Of a DNA stretch of 64,000 bases, positions 38,126 to 47,258 are shown piece after piece. How positions within the stretch are numbered: position 1 is the first letter of the stretch; each line of letters opens with the position of its first letter. The notes below the pieces were generated by a model. The model worked only from the letters and a program-made list of their open reading frames with translations. It was not told the origin of the DNA and searched no databases. The DNA lies in contig NZ_UGOA01000001.1 of assembly GCF_900452385.1 (NCBI RefSeq), forward strand, positions 288,501-352,500, read 5' to 3'. The DNA is from Legionella donaldsonii. GTDB taxonomy: Bacteria > Pseudomonadota > Gammaproteobacteria > Legionellales > Legionellaceae. Both the position numbers and the translations under genes were made by a program.

Positions 38126-39262
38126 ATGAATCAGAATCTAGAGGGAATTATAGAAAACGATGCTCAAAATCTCGTTTCCCCACCGCAAGGCAAGGCTAAT
38201 TTTACTAGCAATGCGAGTAAAAAAATACCTGATAGAATAAATTATGAAACTCATTTGGCCTATGCTGATTTCATTAAGACAGCTGATTTTCGCGGTAAAC
38301 TTCATTCGTTGCTTATTTTTGGGAAGTATTTTTTAATTGTTGCAATAAAACGAGTGATCTCCTACGAATTGATCCCTGCTGACCTACGTAATCCAAAAAC
38401 GCTCTCTGATTTAGTTGTGACGTTAAAAAAGATCGCCTTGAATATTGGGTATAAATTTTTGCCTAGACAGACTAAACCGGTTAGCAAGGCAGGTGAGCAG
38501 ATTGCCGCTAGTCTCGATAAACAAGGTATCTGTGTCGTTGATATTAATTCCTACCAGTTCGACAAAATTGATGTTTTAGCCTTGCCTTTACTGGAAAAAT
38601 TACGCCAGATTCGTGGCCAAAGGAAAGAGGGGAGCCGTGAATTCATTGAGTCACGTAGTACGGCGCTGCGTTCGGTCAATAAAGATTTATTTCACGCAGT
38701 TGACGCTGCATTGACTGCAAGCGGTATTCTGCCGGGTATTGCAAAATACCTCGGACGCCCAGTGAGTGTAGTGGATATCAATCCACAAATTAATGATAGC
38801 AGCGATGATTTTTGGCAGCGTTTCTTTCCTGATCTAGCGATTGACAAACCCTCAACAGCTTATTGCCATCGCGATGCCTCAGGAGGAGATGTGAAAGTAA
38901 TACTCTATCTAAGTGATGTGGATTCGGAGAATGGACCATTCTCTTTTACATTGGGATCCCATCGCAATCGGCCTGGCAGATTCGCCAATATGATACAGGA
39001 AATCAACGATACCTCTGGTTTTTCTTCCACGGATCCTAAATCGCGTCAGTTGTTTTCTGCCCTACCTACTTTCCTGCGAAAAAAATGTGCTTTTGGAAAT
39101 GATCTGCAAACAGAGTCTGAAGCGGCACAACAAATTTTGGCTGCGGAGTGGAAGATAATGGCAAGTAAAGGTCATGCTGTAATTTTTGACTCTAAGGGAA
39201 TTCATCGTGGCGGTATGGTATTGGAGAAAGAAAGGATAGTGCTGACTTGTGTGGTAGGTTAA
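38126..39262 (+). CDS. PhyH-like Fe(II)/2-oxoglutarate dioxygenase
   Basis: 378 residues from ATG 38126, with GGGGA five bases upstream (ATG 38114 lies within that site). The metal motif HRD (His248, Asp250; AYCHRDASGG) and distal His360 (GIHRGG) with Arg370 (EKERIVL) follow the phytanoyl-CoA dioxygenase order, and VKVILYLSDVDSENGPFSF is the typical strand. Probably hydroxylates an unknown small molecule. Upstream of a polymerase-like membrane gene, which hints at polysaccharide or lipid modification. Confidence 0.82.
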   Translation: MNQNLEGIIENDAQNLVSPPQGKANFTSNASKKIPDRINYETHLAYADFIKTADFRGKLHSLLIFGKYFLIVAIKRVISYELIPADLRNPKTLSDLVVTLKKIALNIGYKFLPRQTKPVSKAGEQIAASLDKQGICVVDINSYQFDKIDVLALPLLEKLRQIRGQRKEGSREFIESRSTALRSVNKDLFHAVDAALTASGILPGIAKYLGRPVSVVDINPQINDSSDDFWQRFFPDLAIDKPSTAYCHRDASGGDVKVILYLSDVDSENGPFSFTLGSHRNRPGRFANMIQEINDTSGFSSTDPKSRQLFSALPTFLRKKCAFGNDLQTESEAAQQILAAEWKIMASKGHAVIFDSKGIHRGGMVLEKERIVLTCVVG

Positions 39263-39337
39263 ATCGCTGATGAATTTTATAGTCAGAATATATAAGGGGA
39301 GAATTATCATGGATGCCAATGTGAGAGCCGAGTCAGT

Positions 39338-40690
39338 ATGAGACGATTTATTCATCCAGCTGTATTGATGATTTCCTTTTGGTTGTTAATTTTTCTTACT
39401 TATTTTTTAGCGCCTGTCATTCTAACGCCAGCCCCCACTATGGGGGGGGTTATGTTTTTGACCGCTCATATTTTACTGTTTGTTCTTGGCTCCCTGTTTT
39501 ACACACATCTTTTGCCGGGTAAAAGCAACTCTCCTCACCATTCTACAGTGGATAGCTCGATTTCCAGGCGGTTACAATGGCGAATAAATACCGTTTTACT
39601 AATTGGTATGCTAGGTGGTTTAGTTAGTATTTATAGTAAATTTGCCGAGTTGACCGAGTTTAGTCTTGCTTCTATATACAGTTTGCGACTTTTGCGTGCT
39701 CAAAGCTTACTTGGTGTAGAAGAGGTTCATAGCAGTCTTGCTTCAGCTGGAGCGTTTTTATGTTATCCAGCAGGTTTCGTAGGTTTAGTGAGCGGCATAC
39801 TTTATTATGAAAATATGTCGCGCATCACTAAATTGCTAATGATTGGCTTTGTTTTTACCATCTTGGGTGTTGCCATTTTAGCCGGTGGTAGAAGCCCTAT
39901 TCTTGTTTTACTTCTATTTACAGGGATTGCATTTTATACAAGAAAGTATTTAGGTAAAAGTTTCTTGCCTAAATCCTTATCGATTCGTTATGGTATTGCT
40001 GTGTTGTTCGTAGCGTTTGTCGCCTATAGCAGCATTCTATGGACAGTACGCTCACAAAAAACAGGTTTGGACACAGCCGCTTTTATGTCCCACGCAGCAA
40101 GGGTTTGGGGTGTAGAGCCAACAGAGGGGCTTATAGAAATAAGCAAATCTTTAAATAAACCAGAGCTTCCACAAGCCGTTGTGAGTTCTGTTTTTTATTT
40201 CATTCAGAATCTCTCTATGATAGAGCGGCTATTAGATTCAATGCATGATATCAAGTTTTTATATGGGGGGTACCATATTGACATTCTTGCTGCTGCATTA
40301 CGTGCTGCACCAGGGGGGGATGATTTTTTAAAGCCTGGTTACCAAATTCTCCTGAATGCCAATATTTATGGCTTTTTTGTTGGCGCCTGGGGGGCATTGT
40401 TCATTGATCTTGGCTATTTTAGCTTTTTAGCTGCCTTGATATGGGGCGTTGTAGCCGGAAGGTCATGGCGAAATTTTTACCGCAATCCTAATTTGTTAAC
40501 AGCGCTGAGTTACGTGTTTTGGAGTTATTCGATATTTATCAGCTTCGTTTCTCCGCCATTTGGTTTTTCTAATTCTTTTGCTATTTATCTTTGGTTTGTT
40601 TTATTTTTAATATGGAGCAAAATTCGTCTTCCTATCAATTATGGGCAGTCTATTAATCGCCCTGATATGAGCAACCAGTGTGTTGCCTGA
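39338..40690 (+). CDS. O-antigen polymerase-like membrane protein
   Basis: 450 residues with about ten membrane helices and a large periplasmic-type loop (residues about 250-340). Pattern GGRSPILVLLLF and the overall topology resemble Wzy-like oligosaccharide repeat-unit polymerases, which vary greatly in sequence; identification is therefore by topology and gene context (an epimerase is next). Flippase and glycosyltransferases are not in the window, so a stand-alone role is possible. Confidence 0.65.
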   Translation: MRRFIHPAVLMISFWLLIFLTYFLAPVILTPAPTMGGVMFLTAHILLFVLGSLFYTHLLPGKSNSPHHSTVDSSISRRLQWRINTVLLIGMLGGLVSIYSKFAELTEFSLASIYSLRLLRAQSLLGVEEVHSSLASAGAFLCYPAGFVGLVSGILYYENMSRITKLLMIGFVFTILGVAILAGGRSPILVLLLFTGIAFYTRKYLGKSFLPKSLSIRYGIAVLFVAFVAYSSILWTVRSQKTGLDTAAFMSHAARVWGVEPTEGLIEISKSLNKPELPQAVVSSVFYFIQNLSMIERLLDSMHDIKFLYGGYHIDILAAALRAAPGGDDFLKPGYQILLNANIYGFFVGAWGALFIDLGYFSFLAALIWGVVAGRSWRNFYRNPNLLTALSYVFWSYSIFISFVSPPFGFSNSFAIYLWFVLFLIWSKIRLPINYGQSINRPDMSNQCVA

Positions 40691-40918
40691 TCAGCATCTG
40701 GGACAGAAAAATTTTAATTTTCAGATCTCTATCCTTTTTACCGCTCTACGGTATAATCAAGCCCGTTTCATAATGGCAATACTATTATGAGAGATCAGCA
40801 ATGATTGGAATGAGTTCTATTTTCCCCTGTAGGGATTTTTTTAGACGCAAGGCTGGCTGAGTCTGCGACATAAATTAATGCTAATGAAATCAAAGTGTTA
40901 TAAAAAGGGATTATCATT

Positions 40919-41914
40919 ATGAGCAAAGATACAATACTAGTTACTGGGGCTAATGGTTTTGTTGGTCGAGCCTTGGTTTGCTCATTTTTAAAAAACAATC
41001 AGCCAATTCGTATTCTAACTCATTCAACAAAGTCTGCAGCAACTTTAAAAACGGAAGTGTCTGCTGAGCTGGATGTTTATTGTATACAGACAGTCATAGA
41101 TAATGATCTGTGGGGTAAATTATTTGATGGGATTGATGCAGTTATCCATTGTGGCGCGCAAACCCACCCTCAAAAAAACATTGAGAACTCACAGCAGCAG
41201 TTCATGAAAGCCAATTATGATACAACCATGAATTTGGCTAATAAGGCGGCTATATACGGAGTTCGTCGTTTTATATTTCTAAGCAGCATGAGTGTTTTCG
41301 GTAATATGAAACAATATATTCCCTTTACTGAAAAAACAGCATTATTGCCAATCACACCTTATGGGCTTTCGAAATTAAGGGCTGAAGAAGCATTAAAGGA
41401 ACTTTCCGATAAGATAGAGTTAGTCATAATAAGACCACCTTTGGTGTATGGTCCGGGAGTGAAAGGTAATTTTAAAAAGCTATTTTCATTAGTGTATAAG
41501 AAATTACCCTTACCGTTAGGGGCTATAAAAAATAAACGTCATTTTATAGGTATCAATAACCTCGTTGATTTTATTATTTTGTGTGTTTGGGCAGAAAAGG
41601 CAAAAAATGAGATTTTTCTTGTCGCAGATAGTGAAGCTATATCAACAACGGCCTTAATTAATCAAATTGGTCGGGCCATGGATAAAAAAAATTATTTAAT
41701 TCCGATTCCACACAAATTTTTAGAACTAATGCTTAAAATAATAGGGTTATCTCGATTGGCAGACCAACTGCTATATAACATTGAAATAGATTTTACTAAG
41801 GCAAAAACCTTACTCAATTGGGTTCCCCCTTACTCATTACAAGAAGAACTGCAATTATCAATTAATCATTTTCTACAAGAAAAAAGATCACTCAACAAAG
41901 AAGTCTGTGCTTAA
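40919..41914 (+). CDS. NAD-dependent sugar epimerase/dehydratase
   Basis: 331 residues, extended SDR. GANGFVG Rossmann motif at residues 10-16, HCGAQTHP, and YGLSK catalytic Tyr-Lys with Ser in FLSSMSVFG. Fits the UDP-glucose 4-epimerase/dTDP-dehydratase group; the substrate sugar is unknown. Lies 228 bases downstream of the polymerase-like gene; a TATAAT in that gap may drive it. Confidence 0.83.
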   Translation: MSKDTILVTGANGFVGRALVCSFLKNNQPIRILTHSTKSAATLKTEVSAELDVYCIQTVIDNDLWGKLFDGIDAVIHCGAQTHPQKNIENSQQQFMKANYDTTMNLANKAAIYGVRRFIFLSSMSVFGNMKQYIPFTEKTALLPITPYGLSKLRAEEALKELSDKIELVIIRPPLVYGPGVKGNFKKLFSLVYKKLPLPLGAIKNKRHFIGINNLVDFIILCVWAEKAKNEIFLVADSEAISTTALINQIGRAMDKKNYLIPIPHKFLELMLKIIGLSRLADQLLYNIEIDFTKAKTLLNWVPPYSLQEELQLSINHFLQEKRSLNKEVCA

Positions 41915-42018
41915 TATAAATGAGCTCATTTAGATTACTCGCTAGAACCGGGAAGTCGCTTATTTGGGCTATAGTATAACTAAGCGCAAAAATATGGCTA
42001 AACGCACAACGGATGGTG

Positions 42019-42756
42019 ATGAAAATGCGGCTCCTAAGAGTGATATTATTTCTTTGCCTTACAGTGGTACCCATTACTGTTTATGCCAATGTTAAAGTCG
42101 GTACAGTTTATTTCTACCCGCCCTACGTAATATCCACCGAGGAAGGGTTTGATATTGATTTGATACACATACTATGCAGAGACTTGCAGGAGGATTGTCA
42201 ATTAGTGACTATGAGTTTTGATGAGCTTTATCCTGCGTTAGACAGGGGAGACATTGATATTGCTATTGCTGGGGTACCTATTCCTAAAAACCAGCAGGGG
42301 CCGTATGTTTACAGTTTGCCTTACATGATTAGTAAAGCTCAATTTTTAATTCTAAAAGGAAGTGGTATTCAATCGATAAATGATCTAAATGGTAAATCGG
42401 TTGGTGTTATATTGGTTGATAAGGCTCAAAATAATGTTTTTTATGATTATTTATGCACCGGGACAGAGCAGTTTGATATTAAAGAATATCGCGATATGGA
42501 CTACCTCATCAATGCATTGACAGATGGTTCTATTGCAGCAGCTTTCCTTCACCGATCCGCCGCAAATTACTGGGTGGTGAATGGTGATAATCAATTTCAA
42601 ACTCTCGGAGAAACTTTCCTTTTAGGTGCGGGTGTTGCGATGGTTGCTCTTCCAAAAAATATGATTCTGATTCAAAGAATCAATCAACAATTACAGAAAA
42701 TGGAACAGGATGGTACTTTTCTAAGTTTATATAATATGTATTTTTATAATGAATGA
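42019..42756 (+). CDS. Periplasmic solute-binding protein (SBP family 3)
   Basis: 245 residues with a signal peptide (RLLRVILFLCLTVVPITVYA) and two-lobe amino-acid-binding pattern: VGTVYFYPPYV, EEGFDIDLIHIL, GDIDIAIAGVP, INDLNGKSVGVI. Probably binds polar amino acids or similar; no permease or ATPase gene is adjacent. Starts possible at 42013, 42019 or 42025. Confidence 0.8.
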   Translation: MKMRLLRVILFLCLTVVPITVYANVKVGTVYFYPPYVISTEEGFDIDLIHILCRDLQEDCQLVTMSFDELYPALDRGDIDIAIAGVPIPKNQQGPYVYSLPYMISKAQFLILKGSGIQSINDLNGKSVGVILVDKAQNNVFYDYLCTGTEQFDIKEYRDMDYLINALTDGSIAAAFLHRSAANYWVVNGDNQFQTLGETFLLGAGVAMVALPKNMILIQRINQQLQKMEQDGTFLSLYNMYFYNE

Positions 42757-42759
42757 TAG

Positions 42760-43983
42760 TTAAGAAAAGCGCTGTGCTGACTGATAGCACTCCAACGTTT
42801 CCTGATTAAGTGATTCTACAGAATATCCTTCTGATAAGTGCTTTAGCAAATTATCCAAAGAGTTTATACGCCCAATAAGAATTTTTTCCAAGATATAGCC
42901 AGATCGCCTGCCGCCGCGATAATAACTATGGTTTAAAAGGGTCGACTCTCTATTAGTTAAACGCTCTTTGGTCGTCTTATCAGAATCTTCGCTAATCTGC
43001 TCATAAGCCAGATTCACGGCTTCCTGGATGCAAGAAGAATTAGCTTCCAGTGAGGCTTTTGCTTCCCTGAGCATGTCGGTTACGCCTAGCATGAAAAATT
43101 CATTATCAAGAGCAAACAGATCACCAATAAGTTGCCTGGGTAAGGTTAAAAAAACTTCGATGTCAAAGGGAAGGGTAAAATTAAAGCCTCTGTGCGCAGG
43201 AATAGTTTTAGCACCGTAATTAAATTGGGGGTTTTCGCTAGCTGATTCAGCACAGGTAAGCCCACCAAAACCAAAGTGAAATTTATTACCTCCATCGACT
43301 ACCACAACTTTTTTTGCTGTTAAAGAATCACCCAGGCAACCCGAATTGGATAACATGATATTATTTACGATATCCCAATCATGAGTTATCAGTGCAGTGC
43401 AATAAAGTTTGCCTAGTAAGTAAAGTTCGTTATTGCTGAAATTTAAATTAGCTCGACTTGGTTTTGCTCGCTCATCCCATTCCGCAGCAGATTTCATAGA
43501 GCCACCCAGAAATAAGGTTAATTTTTTCTCAATAAACTCGTTGAAATCAGGAATCAAACGGGAAATTATCCACGGTTCACCGGTTACCGGGTCGATGTGC
43601 AAATAATTATCGGGGACTTCCATACTGTTTGGGAACAAGGCTCGGATAATTTTCATATAAACAACCTCACCGAAAGCTGCTTCAACAGCTAAGTCCTTGA
43701 GGTGACGGACATAGGGTTCAAGTTTTGTTTTGTCCAAGATTGTCAGATTTGGCTGCTGACTATCAAAATCGAGATAAGTCCATTCTTTATAGCGGGTTAG
43801 CTCGCTTGGAAAAGAATCTTTAAAAATACCGATGAGAGTACGATACCGAGGTTTTTTCACTATATAACTGGCGGCACCAGCTCCCCTCAGAAAAAATTTT
43901 TGAGCAGTCCCAAAGCTTATGGCTGGAGATTTAGACAGTGGTTCAAGCACTTCCTTATGTCCCTTAACTAATAATACCGGCAT
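42760..43983 (-). CDS. Kinase-fold-like protein, effector candidate
   Basis: 407 residues, no signal peptide. The order of motifs recalls protein/lipid kinases: Gly-rich RGAGAASYIVKK (33-44), Lys55 (IGIFKDS), Glu106 (AFGEVVYMKII), hinge GEPWIISRLIPDF, catalytic loop HDWDIVNNIML (Asp202/204, Asn207/208) and metal Asp230 in VVDGGNKFHFG. No exact family recognised; PI-kinase or HipA-like folds are candidates. Acting on host substrates is inference. The AGGAT before ATG 43983 and the small upstream ORF suggest one transcript. Confidence 0.7.
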   Translation of the reverse strand: MPVLLVKGHKEVLEPLSKSPAISFGTAQKFFLRGAGAASYIVKKPRYRTLIGIFKDSFPSELTRYKEWTYLDFDSQQPNLTILDKTKLEPYVRHLKDLAVEAAFGEVVYMKIIRALFPNSMEVPDNYLHIDPVTGEPWIISRLIPDFNEFIEKKLTLFLGGSMKSAAEWDERAKPSRANLNFSNNELYLLGKLYCTALITHDWDIVNNIMLSNSGCLGDSLTAKKVVVVDGGNKFHFGFGGLTCAESASENPQFNYGAKTIPAHRGFNFTLPFDIEVFLTLPRQLIGDLFALDNEFFMLGVTDMLREAKASLEANSSCIQEAVNLAYEQISEDSDKTTKERLTNRESTLLNHSYYRGGRRSGYILEKILIGRINSLDNLLKHLSEGYSVESLNQETLECYQSAQRFS

Positions 43984-44012
43984 GATGTATCCTGCTATTG
44001 ATATAAATCGCG

Positions 44013-44239
44013 TTAATTGCCTTTGGCCATTTCTTTCTCATCAAGACGAAAAGGGCTAAAATTTAATAGCCACTGAATCCAGTAAAAAATGGTGGAACGC
44101 ATTAAAGTAATATCTTCGCCATGCAAGATAATGAGTCGCGCTTCAGGATAGAAAGGAATTCCGCGATGCTCTTTTTTTCCCTGGCAGTCGAGTGAAAGCA
44201 ATGACTAAGTTTAATCACACCCTGTTCACAAAAAGGCAT
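44013..44239 (-). pseudogene. Small ORF pair joined by a possible -1 frameshift
   Basis: Starting at ATG 44239 (SD-like GGGAG upstream), codons MPFCEQGVIKLSHCFHSTAR lead into GAA AAA AAG. The downstream frame (HRGIPFYPEARLIILHGED to EMAKGN, stop at 44013) is offset by -1 and begins right at this A7 run (44172-44178 on the plus strand). Together about 75 residues, with a hydrophobic stretch (FYWIQWLLNF). Either frameshifting, an A-run sequencing error or a decayed gene. Confidence 0.5.
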
Positions 44240-44440
44240 ATCTTACTCCCTGATTTAATTAAAAAAATCCTTCTTCAAGTGTTGTATAGTTTCTTCTCTA
44301 TAGTAGCGGATATTCTTTATTCACGGAAAGATAACGGGGTATACCTTAACCAGTTTTTTTAGTTACAATAACTTTTTTATAAACCGATGCAGCATGCTAA
44401 AAAATTAGTAGGGTGCGTCTTGTATTTAAATAGGTCAATT

Positions 44441-44926
44441 ATGCCATCTTTTGATATTGTTTCAGAAATCAATGAAGTTGAATTAAGGCATGCAGTAGAA
44501 AATGCGCTGCGGGAAATGGGCACACGTTTTGATTTCCGTGGTGTAGAATCCAGTATAGAACTGAAGGACTTAACAGTGACACTTAAATCGGAGTCTGATT
44601 TTCAGGTTAGACAACTAGAAGATTTATTTCGTAACCATTGTACTAAACGGGGTGTAAGTGCTGCCGGTGTTGATATGGAAGATAAACCCGTTCATAGTGG
44701 TAAAACTTACTCTCTGTCAATGACCTTTAAACAGGGTATTGATCAACCAACAGCAAAAGATATTGTAAAATTAATCAAAGACAGTAAGGCAAAGGTACAA
44801 ACTTCTATTCAAGGGGATAAAGTCCGGGTAACTGGCAAGAAACGTGATGATTTGCAAGAAGCCATTGCTTTGCTAAAGAAATCAGATATTGAGTTACCTT
44901 TACAGTTTGAAAATTTTCGCGATTAG
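44441..44926 (+). CDS. yajQ: YajQ-family nucleotide-binding protein
   Basis: 161 residues from ATG 44441 (MPSFDIVSEINEVEL). Family UPF0234, with two ferredoxin-like domains; landmarks TRFDFRGVESSIE, YSLSMTFKQGID and KVRVTGKKRDDLQ. Homologues bind c-di-GMP or nucleotides and act in virulence control in some pathogens. Earlier reading from 44387 is unlikely. Confidence 0.92.
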   Translation: MPSFDIVSEINEVELRHAVENALREMGTRFDFRGVESSIELKDLTVTLKSESDFQVRQLEDLFRNHCTKRGVSAAGVDMEDKPVHSGKTYSLSMTFKQGIDQPTAKDIVKLIKDSKAKVQTSIQGDKVRVTGKKRDDLQEAIALLKKSDIELPLQFENFRD

Positions 44927-45356
44927 CTGGACAGTTTTGTTTTTAATGATGACTGCGAAGGAATATTTATTTACAAGCGTAACAATGATTGCAAATAAAT
45001 TTTTCGGCGAAAAAATGCCTAAAAAAAGCAATTTTATTTCAATAAATTAGAAATCCTTCGCCTTTAGAACAGGCAGAGCCTCCGATTTTAACGAGGAGTT
45101 AGTCTTAAAACTGGGACTGGAATAGGGCTGGAGCGCTTCAAAAAACGCGCTGAATGGTCTATTATAAACCATATGGGTAATGACTATCCCTGGCTGAACC
45201 AAAATGTAATTTCAGTATAGGGAGATTGGTTTGGGGTGCGGTGTGTATACCTGCTTGTGGTGCAGGAAACCTAAAGTACTTCATAGATCGCCACCATGAG
45301 CGTCATTGAAGGCTCAGATACTCAGGAAGTCGTTGCCTGTATTAAATATCGATTAG
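44927..45356. other. Intergenic region with inverted repeats and a coding remnant
   Basis: GCGAAGGA (44955-44962) pairs with TCCTTCGC (45054-45061), and inside them ATTTATTTACAA pairs with TTGCAAATAAAT (44965-45000), so the RNA could fold strongly. Downstream (about 45101-45220) a frame reads RFKKRAEWSIINHMGNDY but lacks a start: probably a remnant. Nothing else recognised. Confidence 0.4.
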
Positions 45357-45464
45357 TCATATTGCAAGATTCTTTCTTCTTTCTGCAACCTCAAATGCTG
45401 AACGAGGTTTAGCCCCATCAACCAGATAATCACTAGACAAGTGGTGTAGGTACGGGAGCTTCAT
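45357..45464 (-). CDS. Possible small ORF
   Basis: 35 codons from ATG 45464 (MKLPYLHHLSSDYLVDGAK, ending RRKNLAI). Amino-acid composition is protein-like, but there is no ribosome site and no recognised homologue; it may be a remnant. Confidence 0.25.
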   Translation of the reverse strand: MKLPYLHHLSSDYLVDGAKPRSAFEVAERRKNLAI

Positions 45465-45612
45465 TGGCGAATAGTCGTTTTAACTAATCACCTTGATGCA
45501 CTTATTGCAATGTTATTGCCGTTTAAGCGCAAGAAGGCAGTGGTTGTTATTTTTGTTCAAAAATAATTCTTGTGGTATAATTAAAGTGCACTTATCGGCA
45601 AGGAAGCACACG

Positions 45613-45879
45613 ATGAAAAAATTAATGATTGCCTTAGGTCTATTTTTTCCAACCCTGTTTTTAACGGGGTGCGCGCCAACAACGGTTTATTCTCCTGGTT
45701 ATAATAACGATTACGTTTACTCCGTTGGTTATTATGGCTACAGGCCTTCTTATTGGAATAGGCCTCTCTATTGGGGAAGACCCTATTACTGGGGCTCTTC
45801 TTATGGTTGGCGTAACATTGGTTGGCCTGGCTACCGTGGCGTTTATGGTTATCGAGGCTGGTATAATCGTGGTTGGTAA
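45613..45879 (+). CDS. Tyr/Gly/Trp-rich lipoprotein
   Basis: 88 residues from ATG 45613 (AAGGAAG upstream). Signal peptide II with lipobox LTGC (Cys at residue 20) and a mature part almost entirely of Tyr, Gly, Trp, Arg and Asn (for example YWGRPYYWGSSYGWRN). Such low-complexity surface lipoproteins occur in Legionella; role unknown. An upstream frame extension from 45493 is not credible. Confidence 0.82.
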   Translation: MKKLMIALGLFFPTLFLTGCAPTTVYSPGYNNDYVYSVGYYGYRPSYWNRPLYWGRPYYWGSSYGWRNIGWPGYRGVYGYRGWYNRGW

Positions 45880-45888
45880 GCCCCTATT

Positions 45889-45919
45889 GTGAGCAGCTTC
45901 GCGCTTCTAAGTTGCTCAC
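45889..45919 (+). terminator. Hairpin after the lipoprotein gene
   Basis: GTGAGCA-GCTT pairs with AAGT-TGCTCAC (one bulge each side) 10 bases past the stop. T-rich sequence follows (CTTCCTTTTCC), so termination is plausible but not strong. Confidence 0.5.
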
Positions 45920-46257
45920 TAACTTCCTTTTCCTATAAATTCATACTCGTTCTCACAAGCATCGACTAGATCATCACGTATAGGTTCACAAGGTTGGGCA
46001 AGTACGGTATAAACCTGCTTAATTTTTTTCGTACCAGTTTCTCTTTATTATTTATATGCATTATTTATATGCTGGCACGATTGCTGCAGCTCTAGCAAAA
46101 GACTTATGAGTTTGTTGCCGAGTGGTATTGATGTTGAAAATAGAATGTCATGATCTGCTCACAAAAAAAATGGACGAAGTCTATCCTGTGTTTTTTTTCC
46201 AATTGGGAAGATAGATTTTGTTGTATATAATTTGATATACCAAGTGCGCGAGGTGAC
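45920..46257. other. Intergenic region with a minus-strand remnant
   Basis: On the minus strand a frame reads IKQVYTVLAQPCEPIRD and ends at the TAG 45919-45921. Its N-terminal part (MHINNKEKLVRK) is in another frame and the two join at an A7 run (46023-46029). The pair resembles a small gene with a -1 offset, like that at 44013. Otherwise empty; the next gene starts at 46258. Confidence 0.35.
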
Positions 46258-47169
46258 ATGAAAGGCTGGATCTTATACAAACGTAATAAGCAAGAGTTGC
46301 TGCCAACCGATCATGGTGTTAATCGGCTATTAGCGGCTGCTACTAGTTTACAGATAGAGCTTGATGTTTATAGACCTGAACAATTTGAATTGGTTATTAC
46401 TCAGCATGATAAGAAAAGTATTTTGCTAGATGGTGCACGGGTGGCATTGCCTGATTTTCTCTTGCCTCGTTTAGGTGCCGAAACGTCTTATTTTGCTTTA
46501 GCAATTATTCGTCAATTGGAAAAATCAGGGGTATATACCTGTAATAATTCTGCTGCTATTGAAATAGTTAAAGATAAAATGCTCCTTAGCCAACTATTTG
46601 CGCAAAGTGACTTACCCTTTCCGAAAACGATGCTGGTTAAATTTCCAGTTCCTATCGCTCTTGTTGAACGTGAAATTGGTTTTCCTTTAGTGATTAAGAA
46701 TATTTCTGGTGCGCGCGGTATTGGGATACATTTATGCGAAACGGCAGAGAGTTTTAGGGATTTGATGGAACTGATTGGTACTCATAGTGGCGATCATCAG
46801 ATGATTTTACAAGAGTTTGTTGCCAGCAGTTATGGACGTGATTTACGTGTTTTTGTATTGGGTACTAAGGTAATTGGTTGTATGAAACGTACGGCTAAGA
46901 ATAGCTTTAAAGCGAATTATTCGCTAGGTGGTGAAGTGGCTCCCTTTGCCATTACCCCCGAAATAGAGAAATTGGCGATAGACTGTGCTGGTTTGTTTAA
47001 TTTACAAATCGCTGGAATCGATTTGTTGTTTGATACCCAGGGTTTTAAAATTTGTGAAGCCAATTCTTCGCCAGGGTTTAAAGGAATGGAGCTGGCAACA
47101 GGCGAAGATATTGCTCAGCAAATATTAAAGTATGTTGTTAAAGAAACAAAGATGGCTGCGAAAAGTTGA
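46258..47169 (+). CDS. RimK-like ATP-grasp ligase
   Basis: 303 residues. ATP-grasp fold with FPLVIKNISGARGIG phosphate loop (about 142-156), DLRVFVLG, and IDLLFDTQGFKICEANSSPGF metal site. RimK-type enzymes ligate amino acids (often glutamate) to proteins or coenzymes; this one has no RpsF or F420 neighbour. Substrate unknown. Cytoplasmic. Confidence 0.86.
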   Translation: MKGWILYKRNKQELLPTDHGVNRLLAAATSLQIELDVYRPEQFELVITQHDKKSILLDGARVALPDFLLPRLGAETSYFALAIIRQLEKSGVYTCNNSAAIEIVKDKMLLSQLFAQSDLPFPKTMLVKFPVPIALVEREIGFPLVIKNISGARGIGIHLCETAESFRDLMELIGTHSGDHQMILQEFVASSYGRDLRVFVLGTKVIGCMKRTAKNSFKANYSLGGEVAPFAITPEIEKLAIDCAGLFNLQIAGIDLLFDTQGFKICEANSSPGFKGMELATGEDIAQQILKYVVKETKMAAKS

Positions 47170-47258
47170 CAGCACTCTATCAAACAAGATCCCTGCCTTT
47201 GCCATGGAAGTAAGCTGCAAGATTTGGATTGTATTCATCTCCTGCAGCCAGAAATTCA

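Noticed and set aside
46136..46215. Small ORF MDEVYPVFFFQLGR before the RimK-like gene
   Set aside because: Only 14 codons, no ribosome site, overlaps a poly-A tract.
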